From Ctenosaura bakeri (Eukaryota > Chordata > Lepidosauria > Squamata > Iguanidae): a stretch of 64,000 bases of DNA. The translations under genes were made by a program, and so were the position numbers. Below the pieces are notes generated by a model that saw only the letters and a program-made list of their open reading frames with translations, ran no database searches and had not been told where the DNA came from. Location: NCBI GenBank assembly GCA_948474755.1, contig CAOLHI010000612.1, forward strand, positions 186,001 through 250,000, written 5' to 3'. Below, one piece after another: positions 1 to 56,775 of the stretch (positions within the stretch are counted from its first letter, which is position 1; each line of letters starts with the position of its first letter).

Positions 1-368
1 CTGTCTGTCTATGGGAAGGGAGACAAGGCATCCAGGGTCCAAACCAGGTCAGGGAAAGGAGAAGGAAAGGAGTTGGGTTGGCATGGTGGCCCTATACTTC
101 CTCTCTCTTGCCATCTCCTTCCTTGGGTGGAGGGCATCAGGAGAAGGTTTGTGGGGCTGAAATATTGGGTTGTGAGTCATCCTTAGTTGGCCAGGTAGCG
201 GCTGTGGTGGAAGAAGAAGACCAGAAGCAAGTTTTTGAAGGGCTGCACAGCCCGACTGGAGCTGCTGAGAGGAAAGATTCCCAAGAAACGCTTGGGGTAT
301 GGGGGGCAGGGATTGGAGAAACTAGCAAACAAACAAATCTATGAAAGTGAAATGTGGAGGACCAACTG
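1..368. mobile_element. Tc1/mariner-type non-autonomous element, left part cut by window edge
   Basis: The right end shows the family's terminal motif, an AAATGTGGAGG run followed by a TTGG-like tail. The body is clearly similar to 34360-34720: shared stretches include CCAGGGTCCAAAC, GGTCAGGGAAAGGAGA and a GGGGCAGGGATTGGAGAAA-type run. No intact open frame is present. The left end lies outside the window. Confidence 0.6.
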
Positions 369-631
369 CACTCATTTTGCTTCCTATATGACTTGTAAGA
401 AACAGAATGAACCATGTTGCACAAAATGTGCAAACTAATAAATACTTAATTCACATATTTTATGCAGATTCTAAATCAGCTCTGAGTCCTAATGAAAATA
501 ATAATAAAAAATCTGTTCCAAATCTTGGGACTAACATCTTATTTGTTACAAGTGATACTTTATTTGGAATTGTTACATTGTTACCCCATGGTCTACAGAA
601 TGAAAAACAAGACATTCCTTTTTCCTCACAA

Positions 632-664
632 GAAGGAGGAGAAGGAGGAGGAGGAGGAGGAGGA
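632..664. repeat. (GGA)n microsatellite
   Basis: Imperfect GGA/GAA triplets, the cause of short chance open frames nearby. Confidence 0.9.
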
Positions 665-2694
665 ACAACCCTCATATAATTTACTGCTGGCTGCGGCTGC
701 CCCTCTGATCTAACCAGTGAGTTCTAGTCTTTATAAGAGTATCAAAGCTGCACAGAACAGAAATGGGACCCCAAAAAGCCAACAGTGCCCAACAAAGCTT
801 CCTGGAAGCACTGAGGTTAAAACTTGGGAGAAGAATACTCTTATAGAGTTACAGCATTAGGCTGCCCTATCATTATAGATCAACCCAGTGATCTTAGGTC
901 ACTTTCTGAAGCTTTATTAGGCTTTCATAGAAGCTATGGCCGACATGTTTTGGATTTTGGTGTAAATAAATACTAGAACATTTCCATGACAAGAGAGTGG
1001 AAGATGCAGCCATCTGTCAGAATGTGAAAGGGAAATATGGTGGGAGGAGGTGGTGGTGGTTTCTGACTTCCTGAAAAGCAGATCATGGGAATTCTGAATA
1101 ATATTGAAAATACATAAGATACTAAGTTGTGCCACCAGATCCACTAAAGATAATGATCTGGCTGTCCATCACTGCAAATGTGAGAAATGCAGTGAGCCCT
1201 TGCCCCCATTTTTGGAGTAAGATTCTATGTTCTAATCTAATCTAGTTTGGAAACCAGAAATCTCTGTGCACATGTGGAAAGTGCTGTTCTGATTTTCTGT
1301 TCAATCTGAATCTTGTTGAACTATAATGAATCCCACACAGGTAGGAGAAAAATCCCCCTATTTAGCAACAGCATTTCTGTGGGTACACCAAGGACTGTAC
1401 CAGGAAATGAGGGCTGGAAAAGCACAGCTGCACATGCCTAATTCTGCAATGTCAGTCACTGACTGTCATGAAAGGGGGCATTCTTATTTACACTGCAACA
1501 GAAAACGTCCATTGTTTCTGAGGACAGATACAGACGTACGATATATACTACACTCAAATGCAGCACAATCTGATTCTCCTCATCAGGAGTGCAAAAGAAT
1601 CCAGAACATCCTAAGAAATAAATTCCCCACGATAAACATCCAAACAGGGCCTCAGAACATACAACCTTTACATTCTCACACTTCAAACCTCAAAACCTTA
1701 TTTAATATAGATTTTTTTTAATCACTGCAATTAATTAAAACAAATCTCAATACACAGTATTGATTAAATGTTAGCATCATCTACAAATTATGAAACTCTA
1801 GATTTAGAAAAAATGGAGCAAAGTAAAAAAAAGAAATACAATTTAGATAATGAAATCTATCATTTGACTTTGGGGGGATGTCAAGTCATTATTAGTAATG
1901 TTTAGTTACTAATGATAGGAGCCTCCTGACACCATTTTTTATAAGTAATATAAGGTATTGTTTACATTGTTCTTAAATGAAGTCAGGCACACAATATAAA
2001 GAGGGCCAATACATGCATGTCAAAATTCTACCAATTTTATTACACTGATGGGAAGGAACAAAAGGAATTATTTGGGTGATAAGAGACCCAACAAATTTAA
2101 GGACAGCTATGACATGTGACTTTCTGAAGTATTTCTGGTAACTAATTTTAAATCTCTTCTCTAGCAAAATGTCCAATAACTATACAATTCGACAGTGTGA
2201 CGCATACAAAATTACTATACATTTCACTTACACTAAGTATAGAAGTAGCAAAGGGAAATGTGTAGTTACAAATTGCAAAATATATTCCATAAAATATTCA
2301 ATTTTAAAATGAAATTAAGTTACATCTTTTAAAAAAATAAACCCAATGCCAGCATATATTATCACTGACTTACGTATGAAAGTACTACTAATGCAGCAGG
2401 TGTAATGGAAAAGATGCATTATAGACTAAGTATTACTGCTATTTACCTCATAGGTATTATATTATTACTTTACACATTTTGAAGGTGAGTTCCTAAAAGA
2501 TTTAATGTGAATTCATGAACCTACTGGTTCACACAGCAGTCTAAGTTCTGTAAATTTTGCTTTAAGATTTTATTTAACAAAAATATGAAACTTGTATCAT
2601 TACCATGCACCAAACATTAGCCTAAAGCTGACTCCATAAAAGCAGACACATGTTCAACACAAATACAGGAAAAATATATCTTTGCCTGTCATAC

Positions 2695-2737
2695 AACAAC
2701 AACAATAACAACAACAGCAACACAGTAACAACAATCC
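2695..2737. repeat. (CAA)n microsatellite
   Basis: CAACAA triplets with a few interruptions. Confidence 0.85.
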
Positions 2738-3015
2738 AATCATAGTTTTTCCTAAATATCAGGTTTTATTTTTATGTGGCAAATCTGCAGGATGGTACGG
2801 GGAAAGTTGTTGCTCCCACAACTGATTACCTGCAATGGTCACATCAGCAAGCTTGACTGCACTGATCAACATACAAGGGAGTAGGCCCACTATACAACAA
2901 TGTTTTACTGAAGATGCAAATTGACATCTTTAACCCAACATAAAATATTTATATACATATAAAAATACATATACACACATACATATACAAACAAAAAGGG
3001 CTTTGGTTTTTTTAC

Positions 3016-47992
<44,977 letters not shown>

Positions 47993-48799
47993 TCCACGTA
48001 GAACCTAAAAAGAGAAAGGCTTGATAACATAAAAAGCTTTCCACAGTAGCAATTTAACATGCAGTTCTTATAATCAGGATTTCAAAATTATAAATCCAAA
48101 CTATAAAGAACAGGTTCGATACTAAACATTTGCATTCTTATCAAAGTCAACAAGCTGACTGCCCCTAAATTTTTATTGTTCTTAAGCAAAATATGATTTC
48201 CAAATTCAAAATCTGACAAAAAAGTAGGCACTTCCACAGTATGCTTAATATGAACATTATGCTTTGCACCACCTTGAATGTTTTATACTATTTTGATCAA
48301 CAATCCATGAAAACATAACACTGCTGAAACTAGAAGAATTGGCGTGCTGCCAAAGTACAAATGCATTTTAAAAACAACTATTGTCTAGTAGTTGCAATTA
48401 CTTCATGCCACTTCAGCTTTATTGTCTTTTTTATCATACTTCAAAAGGCAACTATTACTTGCAAATATCTGATCTTATAACAAGCCAAATATTTTTCATT
48501 GGCCAAATAACTAACTCCTGGACCACTGCAACAAATTAAGTGGCAAAAAGGTATGCTACAAGGATGAAAAATAGCCTTTCATACCTTTGGACAACATGAT
48601 GATGTTCAGGCGCTAATCCCAGAAAAGTCTTGGTTACTGTAAATGAACCATATACTGGTGTATACAGCCCATTCACTCCCACCAGGATTCTCTCTCATTA
48701 GAGGAAATAATTAAACCAACCAGGAAGTGAATGCTGACCAATGAAATTAGAAAAATAAAGCCTAGCCTGCTGTACTTTTCACAAGATTTGTTCTTGGCT

Positions 48800-49030
48800 T
48801 ACAAATAGCCTCAAGGCACCCAATCTTGCCTGATCTTGGACACTAAGCAGGGTCAGCCCTGGTTAGTACCTGGATGGGAAACTGCCAACAAATACCAGGA
48901 GCTGTAGGCAGTATTTCAGAGGAGGAAACTGGCAAAATCACCTCTGTGTACTGCTTGCATAAGAAAACCCTATGAAATTCATAGGGTCTCCATAAATTGA
49001 CAGATGAATGGAAGATACATACAAACAGGT
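48800..49030 (+). mobile_element. 5S-rRNA-derived SINE
   Basis: The head reproduces 5S rRNA from its middle to its 3' end: ATCTTGCCTGATCTTGG, CACTAAGCAGGGTCAG, CCTGGTTAGTACCTGGATGG, then TACCAGGAGCTGTAGGC. These carry the internal RNA polymerase III control boxes. The body continues with GAGGAGGAAACTGGCAAAATC-like sequence, AGAAAACCCTATGAAATTCA and TCTCCATAAATTGACAG, the same 3' tail as Sauria SINEs. It is a SINE rather than a 5S gene because the first ~45 bases are missing. Confidence 0.85.
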
Positions 49031-50329
49031 ATGTAAACCAGCGCACTTATTCTGGGCAATATAATATACCTTCTAATCTGGCTATTAGAGTTAGTAAGAA
49101 CAGACAAATGAGAATGAAATGGCTTCATATGCTAGTATACAGCATATTTCTAATAAGCTAGGATTTTCTGGAATGGTGGCTTATTGTTGTATCCAAATAC
49201 AGTCTATTTGTAACAGACAGGTAATTTTAATTTGGTCAAACCAGAAGCCCCTAAAAGCAGTATCCAAACCTGCCTTTTACATTTTAAACACACAGAAGCT
49301 TCACACCTTCCCTCTCCTACACCAAATTATTAAAAAGGGGATAGTTACAAACCAAAATTAGCAAAAAACGGCAATAGAAAAACCTAGAAAACTCTGCTCT
49401 GCGGTTTAGTACTCTCAAACATCCTAAGTTTACATGAGGGGGGGCATGTTCCAGCAGTAGATCATTCATACACTTTTAAAATTAAAAAGCCACGGGAAGT
49501 GATAAGTAAAAACTAACCTTTTTACACACAAATTATTTTTGGCATGAAAACTTTAAGTTCTAGAATAAAAAGTACTGCTCTAAAATTAGCTATTAAATAC
49601 CAATTGTTTTGTCTGAAGTACACTGCAATGACTTTGATACAGTCATAATGAAATTTACAATATTCAATATTAACATTTGGCAAATCTGGATGTCTGTTTA
49701 ACACAATTTCACTATCACACACCATAGGGAGAAGCAATCAGCATGCAGATTCCTATTTTATGTTTGTAATAAGATAGGGGTAATAACTTTTGAGTTAAAC
49801 CTTTATACAGAACACTGCCATTTACTCAATTAATACAAACTAAGCTGCACATTTTAAATATCCATATGTCTCTTCAGCCCCTCTTATATTAAGACAGGGC
49901 AAATATTATTTACAACATTTCCATCCCTATGATGACTTTATTTTTCGCCAACTTGAATCTAATGTGGGAAAAGAAAACAAGGAGCTATATAATACACATT
50001 TTAGTAGAACAAATATATACCACACCAGCATCAAGAATTTATGAACTATTTATGCAAATTTTCCAACAAAAACTAATATTATATAGAAATTACAAATTCA
50101 TGTATCTATTTTATTTAATATCAAAATCAATACAGCTATTTATAGTACAGTATTTTGAACCAATCACTGAATCAAAAAATTACTGAACTAAAAACTGAAC
50201 CAATTTTGAACCAATTGTTTGGAATTATCCCACCAGTTTTAATGATGTACCTATTTCCCAATAAGTAAAAGAAATGCCTTTAAACAATTAAAGCTTCCTG
50301 CCTACAAAGATAAGAATAAATAAAAGGTG

Positions 50330-50819
50330 AAAAATCCACACTTGCAGGTTTGATCTTCATGAATTTGATTATTTGTGAGGTGCACACATGTCTCCCCCAT
50401 TCTCCTCTTCCCATTACTTTGCATTTTGCTGGGTGTGGAGAAGGAAGGGCAAGTGCCCAGACAAAAGGAAAGGAACTTGAGGGGGGCATGCACATGCCTT
50501 CCTTCTCCCCTTTGCGACTCCCCCCTCCCATTCTCTTGCCTCAGCACTGAGAACTCACAACAGGGCACTAGGCAAGGGAATGGGGGAGAGGGGAAGGCTT
50601 CTGCAAGTCTTCCTTCCCCCCTCTGAAGCCTCTCCTCCTATTCCCTTGCCTCTGGCCCCAGTGCTGAGAACTCGCACTGATGCAACAGGCAAGGGAATGG
50701 GAAAAGGAAAGACTCTGGAAGGGAATGGGAGGAGGATCATGGGGGGAGAATTATTCGCTTTTCCACTTTCAAAAGGGTTCTGTGTCCCAGATCCTTCCTA
50801 AAGTGGAGGGGCTACTGTA
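50330..50819. mobile_element. Tc1/mariner-type non-autonomous element
   Basis: The right end inverse reads TACAGTAGCCCCTCCACTTT. The left end, TCCACACTTGCAGGTTTGAT and ATTTGATTATTTGTGAGG, is a diverged counterpart. The interior has GGGAATGGG-type repeats and no transposase. Confidence 0.7.
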
Positions 50820-51687
50820 TTTATCATTTTCCCAAACACATTATGCTACATTCATACATGATCAGGGTTGCTTTTTACTTGCACAAGCCTCTGGAAACCT
50901 GAGTGAAGTCTTGTGCTTATTTGGTCCCAATTTCCCCTCCTGTTGCATATAATTTTCTTTTCTCTAGTTCCTGATTTGCCATTACATACAGATCAGAACA
51001 ATAGTGCAAAACTAAATTCAGCCTGTTTAACTCACCAAAAGTATAATCCAGGGTCTGCTGCTGCTTTGTTTAGCAAATGAGCTTATGTTAAATCACAAAT
51101 TCCACAATCCCTGACTCATGCTCAATGAGAATCCTGGAATCAGAGGTTGATGCATACCATTAATCTTTGCTTAGTGATATGTGATAACCAGGCCATAGGT
51201 TTGGATTCCAACTTCCCCTCCACAAGAGGCATCATGTTCACTGAACATTCCCACTATCTGTGAAAATGCACTCTGTACTCCTCCTCCCTCAAATCTGCTG
51301 CTGCTGCTGTTTGGGGGATCCTTGGGAATGTTGTAGCAGTTGATGGAAAACACATACATCTCTTTATGAAGAGAAGAGAAACTAAATATCCAAGCCACAG
51401 AAATCTAAAATCAGTTTATATATAAATAAGTAAAAAATCAATTTCCATTTTACTCCTAATACATGCAAAGAAAAAGTTTAGTATAACATGTTTCACTAAC
51501 ACAAGAAAGACTCAATAAAGCTAAGGAAAAGTGGATCAATCCTCCTACTTCATCAAACACAAGCAGCTTATCAGGATATTTATGAAAAATCCTAACTTTC
51601 ATCTTCGTCAAAGAGTAGGTGTTGCAAAAAACAAGATTATTAACAGTGACAAGAGAAGAACCAGCTCAAACTTTGGTGTTTGGCCAA

Positions 51688-51711
51688 CATACATACATAC
51701 ATACATACACC
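51688..51711. repeat. (CATA)n microsatellite
   Basis: Perfect tetranucleotide run of about six units. Confidence 0.95.
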
Positions 51712-51767
51712 TTGCAGGCAAGTCAAAGTCTCTCAGTCTCACCAGCAATTCTGTAATGGTGGGTACA

Positions 51768-51850
51768 GTCCTCTAAGCAAATGATGAAGAACTGCAGCTC
51801 CCATCATTTTGTGCCATCCCAGATGGAGCTCATAGGAACTAGAATCTAAC
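51768..51850. repeat. Palindromic short interspersed repeat, partial
   Basis: AACTGCAGCTCCCATCATTTT and CCAGATGGAGCTCATAGGAA have the layout of the palindromic family. Confidence 0.45.
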
Positions 51851-51974
51851 ATCCACCAACAGCTGTAAATTGTGGATTAATACCAACCTATATTGCTGAT
51901 TAACTGTAAAGACTGTGATAACACATAACACTGAACACATTATTATTACAAGTTCAAAAGAACAATCCAATATA

Positions 51975-52168
51975 GTGCACTGTCTATATCTGCAAGGTAT
52001 CCATTCCAGGAACCCCACATGAAAAGAGAAAAAAAACATGAATGTTCACATCCCATAATACTAATGGCACATGCATATCACTAACATTTTAAGTACAGAA
52101 CATGACACTATTGTGCTTTCTCAAATTTGCACATCTGGAGACTGCAGGTAAGGAGGGTCCACTGTAAT
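51975..52168. mobile_element. Tigger/pogo-like non-autonomous fragment
   Basis: The left ATCTGCAAGGTATCCATTCC, then AGGAACCCC, and the right inverse TACAGTGGACCCTCCTTACC are the terminal motif of Tigger-type elements. Short, no transposase. Confidence 0.6.
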
Positions 52169-52954
52169 CTCATTTCTTAGTGATTACAAATCCTTCTTCA
52201 ATGAAGCAGAATCTCACATTTCTAGCTGCTTAACCATCAACAGCCAATACAGTAAAAAAAAAGTTTTTACACAGAGGCTAGCTATTTTTAGATAGCACAC
52301 AGCTTGGAGATTAAACTATAGATTTGTCTCAGATCTAAGTTTTAAAAATGTGAACTACACTCAGGTTCATCACCATGAAATCAGTGTGTCTATACGAAAC
52401 GAATATATAGCCATCAGGAGCATATTTTTTCTTAAATGTAAGTTACAATTCAACTCACATGAAGTTAATTAAACAACTTCTTTAAATGAAAGTGGACAAC
52501 TTGCTCCCTTCAAATGGACTGTAACCCCCATCATTCTTCACCATAAACAAAATGCAAATTGTAGTTCTTCATTTGAAAGGCAAAAAGATATCCATTTCCA
52601 TATTAAATGGCCAAGTCAGGAAACTTGCCTCCATGGCTAAAGTGAGTGAGAATACGGCTGTATTTCTGGTCATAAATAAGAAAGAAGTATCAGTATCTAC
52701 TGCACTGAAGAGCTCTATTTTGCAGGGTTTTTTTGTTTGCCAAATTAAAGGCATTGTAGTTAAGCAAAGAAAAGTAACACACTTATGTAAACAATTACAA
52801 CTTCTTATCTTCAATAGACCATTTCCTTCAAACTGATAACTTTTACAGCCAATGCCTACATAGCACTCCTGATCTGCATGATCAATCTACACATTTTGAG
52901 TAGATGAGTCATCTCCCATCAAGGAGTTTGAGGGATACAAAGGTGATCTTGTCT

Positions 52955-53580
52955 AAACTGTTGCTGAATGGAGGAAACCAACAGAATATGTCCAGCAGAC
53001 AGATGCTAAAATTCTGTGTAAAGATCTTCAGACAGAGAGAGCCCATCCTCTCTTTCTCAAATAATTTGCTTCATATTTGAACTCCTCTTATTAAAAAACT
53101 TTTCTTAATGCCGAAAGTCTGCTCTTTTGCAATTTAAGCCCATTAAATCTTGTCCCACCTTCTGTGATAGCAAAGAATAAAGTCTTTGCCTTGTTGACAG
53201 CTCTTCAAAAATCTGGTGTTCTATCACAAAGCCCCTTCCTCAAGCTAAGCATATCTAGTTCACAAAACATGTTTTCTTCAATCTGACAGTTGCCTGTTTT
53301 CTTTTAACTTGTCCCAATGTCTCCACATCCTTTTTACAATGTGGCACAGCATTCCATCTGAGGTAGAGCTAGTACAGAATAAGCTCTTAACTATTATTTC
53401 TCTGGACTAGAAACTATGTTTCTGTTAAGGAAACCTAAAACTGCATTGATCTTCTTTCTACAGCCACATCAGACCACTTACTTGTACTCAGTCTGTGATT
53501 AATTGAAGCCCTAGATGCTTGATTTTTCAATTTTTACATTAAAAGTTCTAAAACGACTACCTAAATGCGTAACTTTTTTT
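52955..53580 (-). mobile_element. Old CR1 LINE fragment, inverted
   Basis: Diverged inverse of the CR1 C-terminal block and 3' region. In minus sense it contains equivalents of CTCTTTGCT.TCACAGAAGG and GGGCTTAAATTGCAAAAGAG. No open frame is left. Clearly older than the copies at 36-42 kb. Confidence 0.7.
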
Positions 53581-55738
53581 CACTTGTTAGTGGCTTGCAG
53601 TAACAGCTCTTCAGTCCATTTCTTATGAGTCCTTTTTATTTTAAGATCTTCACTGAGCTTTTCATCCAGCCACATTGGCTTTTTAAAGATAACTCTTATT
53701 TTCCCCTCTTGTTTGTGACTGCTCTTTCAGTAACACCTTAAGAATTTCCTACACATCTTAGACTCATTTCCCCTCTAGTCTGTCTAGCACTGACTTCTAC
53801 CTAACATTTCTCTGGGCTCATTACACCAGGCTTCCTAAAATCCAAGGTTCATGTTTGACTACACTTATCACTAGTTTTCCATATGACCAAGAACTGCAAC
53901 ATTCTATTGTCACTTTGTAACAAAGGGTTTGCTCATGTTAAAAAAAAAAATGGAACGCTGCAAAAATACCTGGAAGATAGTACTGGGGGTGCACCTACTC
54001 TGTGCATAACTAATTTCCATACTACTGGCTATCAGCATCCATGTTTAGGTATAACGTTAGCAGGACTGCTAACGACATAACTGCATGTGTAAATAGGACA
54101 GTACTGTTGGCAGCAGAATGGGAAGATGTGTCATAAGAACAAGAAGATTTAACCAACACAGCCAGAAACAGGAGCTTCATGCACTTTGGGAGAAATTACT
54201 GTATATAAAGTATTCCCTCCCCACAACTATCAATAAATATTAGAAGGTAAGTGCTACTTCTTGGTTCAATAAAGCTACACAGCAAACTAAAAATACTTTT
54301 AATCAGAAACACACAACCACGAATTTAAAAGTGTTATCTTAATGAGACAAGCTTCTAAACATAATCACTCAGTCAAATGTTTAGCTATAAAGAGAATCAT
54401 ACAAAATCATACCAATACAATTAGATACTTAAAATATACAATTTCAAATTTGCACTTGTGCTTTCAATGAACTGTTCCTATACCTTATTAATCAGATCAA
54501 AGATTTCATCATTCTGGCTTTTGGAGGTGAAATCCAGCACATCCTCCCTTTGTTGAATGAATGAGCACTGCTGGTAGTCCCTACCACCCACATTTGCTCT
54601 AGAGGGCTTGGGAAGCCTCCAGAACAGATTTCAGAGTCAACAGGAACAGGAACAGCAAGAGAAGTCTAGTCATCTGATCATGAATATCACACTATATCTC
54701 CCAAAATGCCTTTGGGAACCTTAGAGAAGAGAATCCTATACCCCCAATTTCACAGCCTATGCATGGCCATTTCATTGTGGTTAACAGTTGCTGAAAGACA
54801 AAATAAGTTTGCATCTATTCAGTGGCTAGATGGGAGACAACTTCTACGTACACTATTCTGAATTCTGATACAAAAGAAAAATCAAAATGCACATATTAAA
54901 AGATGTTTAAAGCAATCTAAAGCTACAAACAATTAATTTCATTCTTTAATTATACAGATTCTACACCAGTAAATCCACAGAAAGAGCACACATAGAACTA
55001 CACATCTGTTCCAAATTACTGAATTCCATTGACTTGCTGATTAGTTGGGGCAGAGACTGCTTCTAATATCCATTTTTAAACAGCCAATTGGTGAGATTCT
55101 AGCCTTTCTAAAAAGGGCTACACAGCTACAACCCAGCTTCTACAGTGCACTGATGAAACATGCACAGTACCTACTTGCATACACAAAGCCCTATCCAATC
55201 CAAAATATGCATGCAGAAGACTTATGTGGAGCACAGATGAAGAATCTTCATAACTGCTTGTCCCCCTAAATGTACTGCTAATTTTCACTGGATGATGCAG
55301 AATTTTAGTTCTGTCTAATTTAAGTCTGTTGTGTCTCAGCTATATTTCCTGAGTCTCAATTTTGGAGAACAGGTGGGATATAAATGAAATCATCTCCTTT
55401 CTCTTCCACTACAGTGCTCCACTGTGAATCACCTTCCCTTAAATACATCCAAAATGTCTAAAATGTAGTCATTGTAAGATTTCTCAGGATTACTTAAAAG
55501 TGCTCTTTTCTTCGTATTCTTCAATATATTCTTTCTGAAATCAACTGCACTGTGGAATATGAAATCATGCAGCCTCCTTGAAATACTGCATGTTGGAACA
55601 CTAAAATTAAGAACTTTGAAAAACGGATTTTTTTAAAAAAAAATTCAAATCTTGTCAGTTTAATTAGCAAAAGTGTATGAGTAATATACTCACAAAATGA
55701 AAACAACAGATCTCAAAAAACAGTTTCTTGTTCCAGTA

Positions 55739-56625
55739 CAGCGGTTCTCAACCTGTGGGTCGCGACCTCTTGGGGCGGTTGAACGACCCTTTCACAGGGG
55801 TCGCCTAAGACCATCGGAAAATACGTATTTCTGATGGTCTTATGCTCCATTCCCTCCTCGGTGGTGGTGCACAAGCTCGAGCCATGGGCTCGCGCTTGCA
55901 CACCACCATTCCTGGGCCTTTTCCACACATTACCTTATCACGGAGGTGGGGACTGCCGTTCGCACAAGCAGGTTCTTGCGTGAGGCGCTCTCTTCGCTCC
56001 TCCTTCGTCCCGCAGCTGGCTTCCTGGTCACGCGACCGCCCCTCCCCTTCCTTCTGCAGTGCAGTCTGGGAGCCACACACTCGCGTCCTCCTGCCCCCTG
56101 TTCAGAAGGGACTGAAATCGCTCCCCTTCTCCAGTACCGGAAGAACCTCCCGTCTGACAGGCTAGCCTGAGGGGGCGGTGGCAGCACGGAGGGCAGGCCC
56201 CCTCCTCGGTCCCTGCCCCACTCGCCACAGAGGGGGGCACTGCGGAAGGGCCGGGGGGCTGCAAGGTGGTGCTTTTCCAGGGGGGCGAGCTGCGCCCGGC
56301 GCAAAAGACAAAGGCGCTGGGATTCCTCTCCCCCCGGCCAGGGTCAACACTCTGGAAACTTTTCCCACACTGCCCCCCCCCAACGGAAATGAGAGCGAAG
56401 CGGAAGCAGAGCCTGGGGGGGTTCTCGGAGTTTTTTCTCGGGGGAGACGCACGGCTCCTCTTTCCCTCCCTGGTCGCCCGCCCCCCCGTTCCTGGCCAGA
56501 GAGGTGACCTTTGCCGGGGGGGAGGCATTGTAAATAATAAATAAATAATTTTATGTTTGGGGGGTCACCACAACATGAGGAACTGTATTAAAAGGTCGCA
56601 GCATTAGGAAGGTTGAGAACCACTA
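55739..56625 (+). mobile_element. SPIN-like hAT non-autonomous element with GC-rich interior
   Basis: The left end CAGCGGTTCTCAACCTGTGG and GTCGCGACC match the SPIN (hAT) terminus known to me. The right end AAGGTTGAGAACCACTA is its inverse. The 8-bp flanks TTCCAGTA (55731-55738) and TTCTAGTA (56626-56633) differ at one base, the hAT target duplication. The subterminal palindrome AAGACCATCGGAAA...TGATGGTCTTA at 55807-55842 is also a SPIN trait. The interior from about 55925 to 56530 is CpG-rich, unlike its flanks, and has only chance open frames. No transposase is seen. Confidence 0.85.
55861..55908. repeat. Long hairpin inside the SPIN-like element
   Basis: GGTGGTGCACAAGCTCGAGCC is followed by its approximate inverse, with about three mismatches in 21 pairs and a very short loop. 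Confidence 0.75.
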
Positions 56626-56684
56626 TTCTAGTACTTCAAACTCTTTTTAGTTAAATTGCATACTAACATTCACTCCCCTAATGG

Positions 56685-56775
56685 AGCAACCCTACACAAA
56701 TATATTTGGGAGTACTATATGCATTCTGTGGAACTACTGAACTCAATGGGACTTACAAAGTAAATATCAGAAGCA
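56685..56775. repeat. Short ancient interspersed repeat fragment
   Basis: GGAGCAACCCTACACAAATA, followed by CTACTGAACTCAATGGGACT and TACAAAGTAAATATC, is the conserved core of the family also suspected at 17965 and 42225. Confidence 0.5.

Larger units (their letters stand above)
369..3015. other. PUM2 intron 3' of residue 773 (partial)
   Basis: AT-rich intron with a GGA-type microsatellite near 632-664, a CAA-type run near 2695-2735 and an AT/CA-rich run at 2938-2990. No RNA gene, conserved frame or further recognisable transposon is seen. Confidence 0.7.

Noticed and set aside
1326..1721. 131-codon plus-strand open frame
   Set aside because: No domain, low-quality composition, antisense to PUM2 intron, no splice or start support.
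48800..49030. Genuine 5S rRNA gene
   Set aside because: The first part of 5S is missing, substitutions are many, and the 3' part is a SINE tail without a T-run terminator.
51688..51711. Short repeats as a CRISPR-like array
   Set aside because: Uninterrupted microsatellite without spacers; vertebrate intron.
56028..56528. Long open frames on both strands in the SPIN-like interior
   Set aside because: Explained by GC-rich, stop-poor sequence; Pro/Gly/Arg-rich products without motifs.
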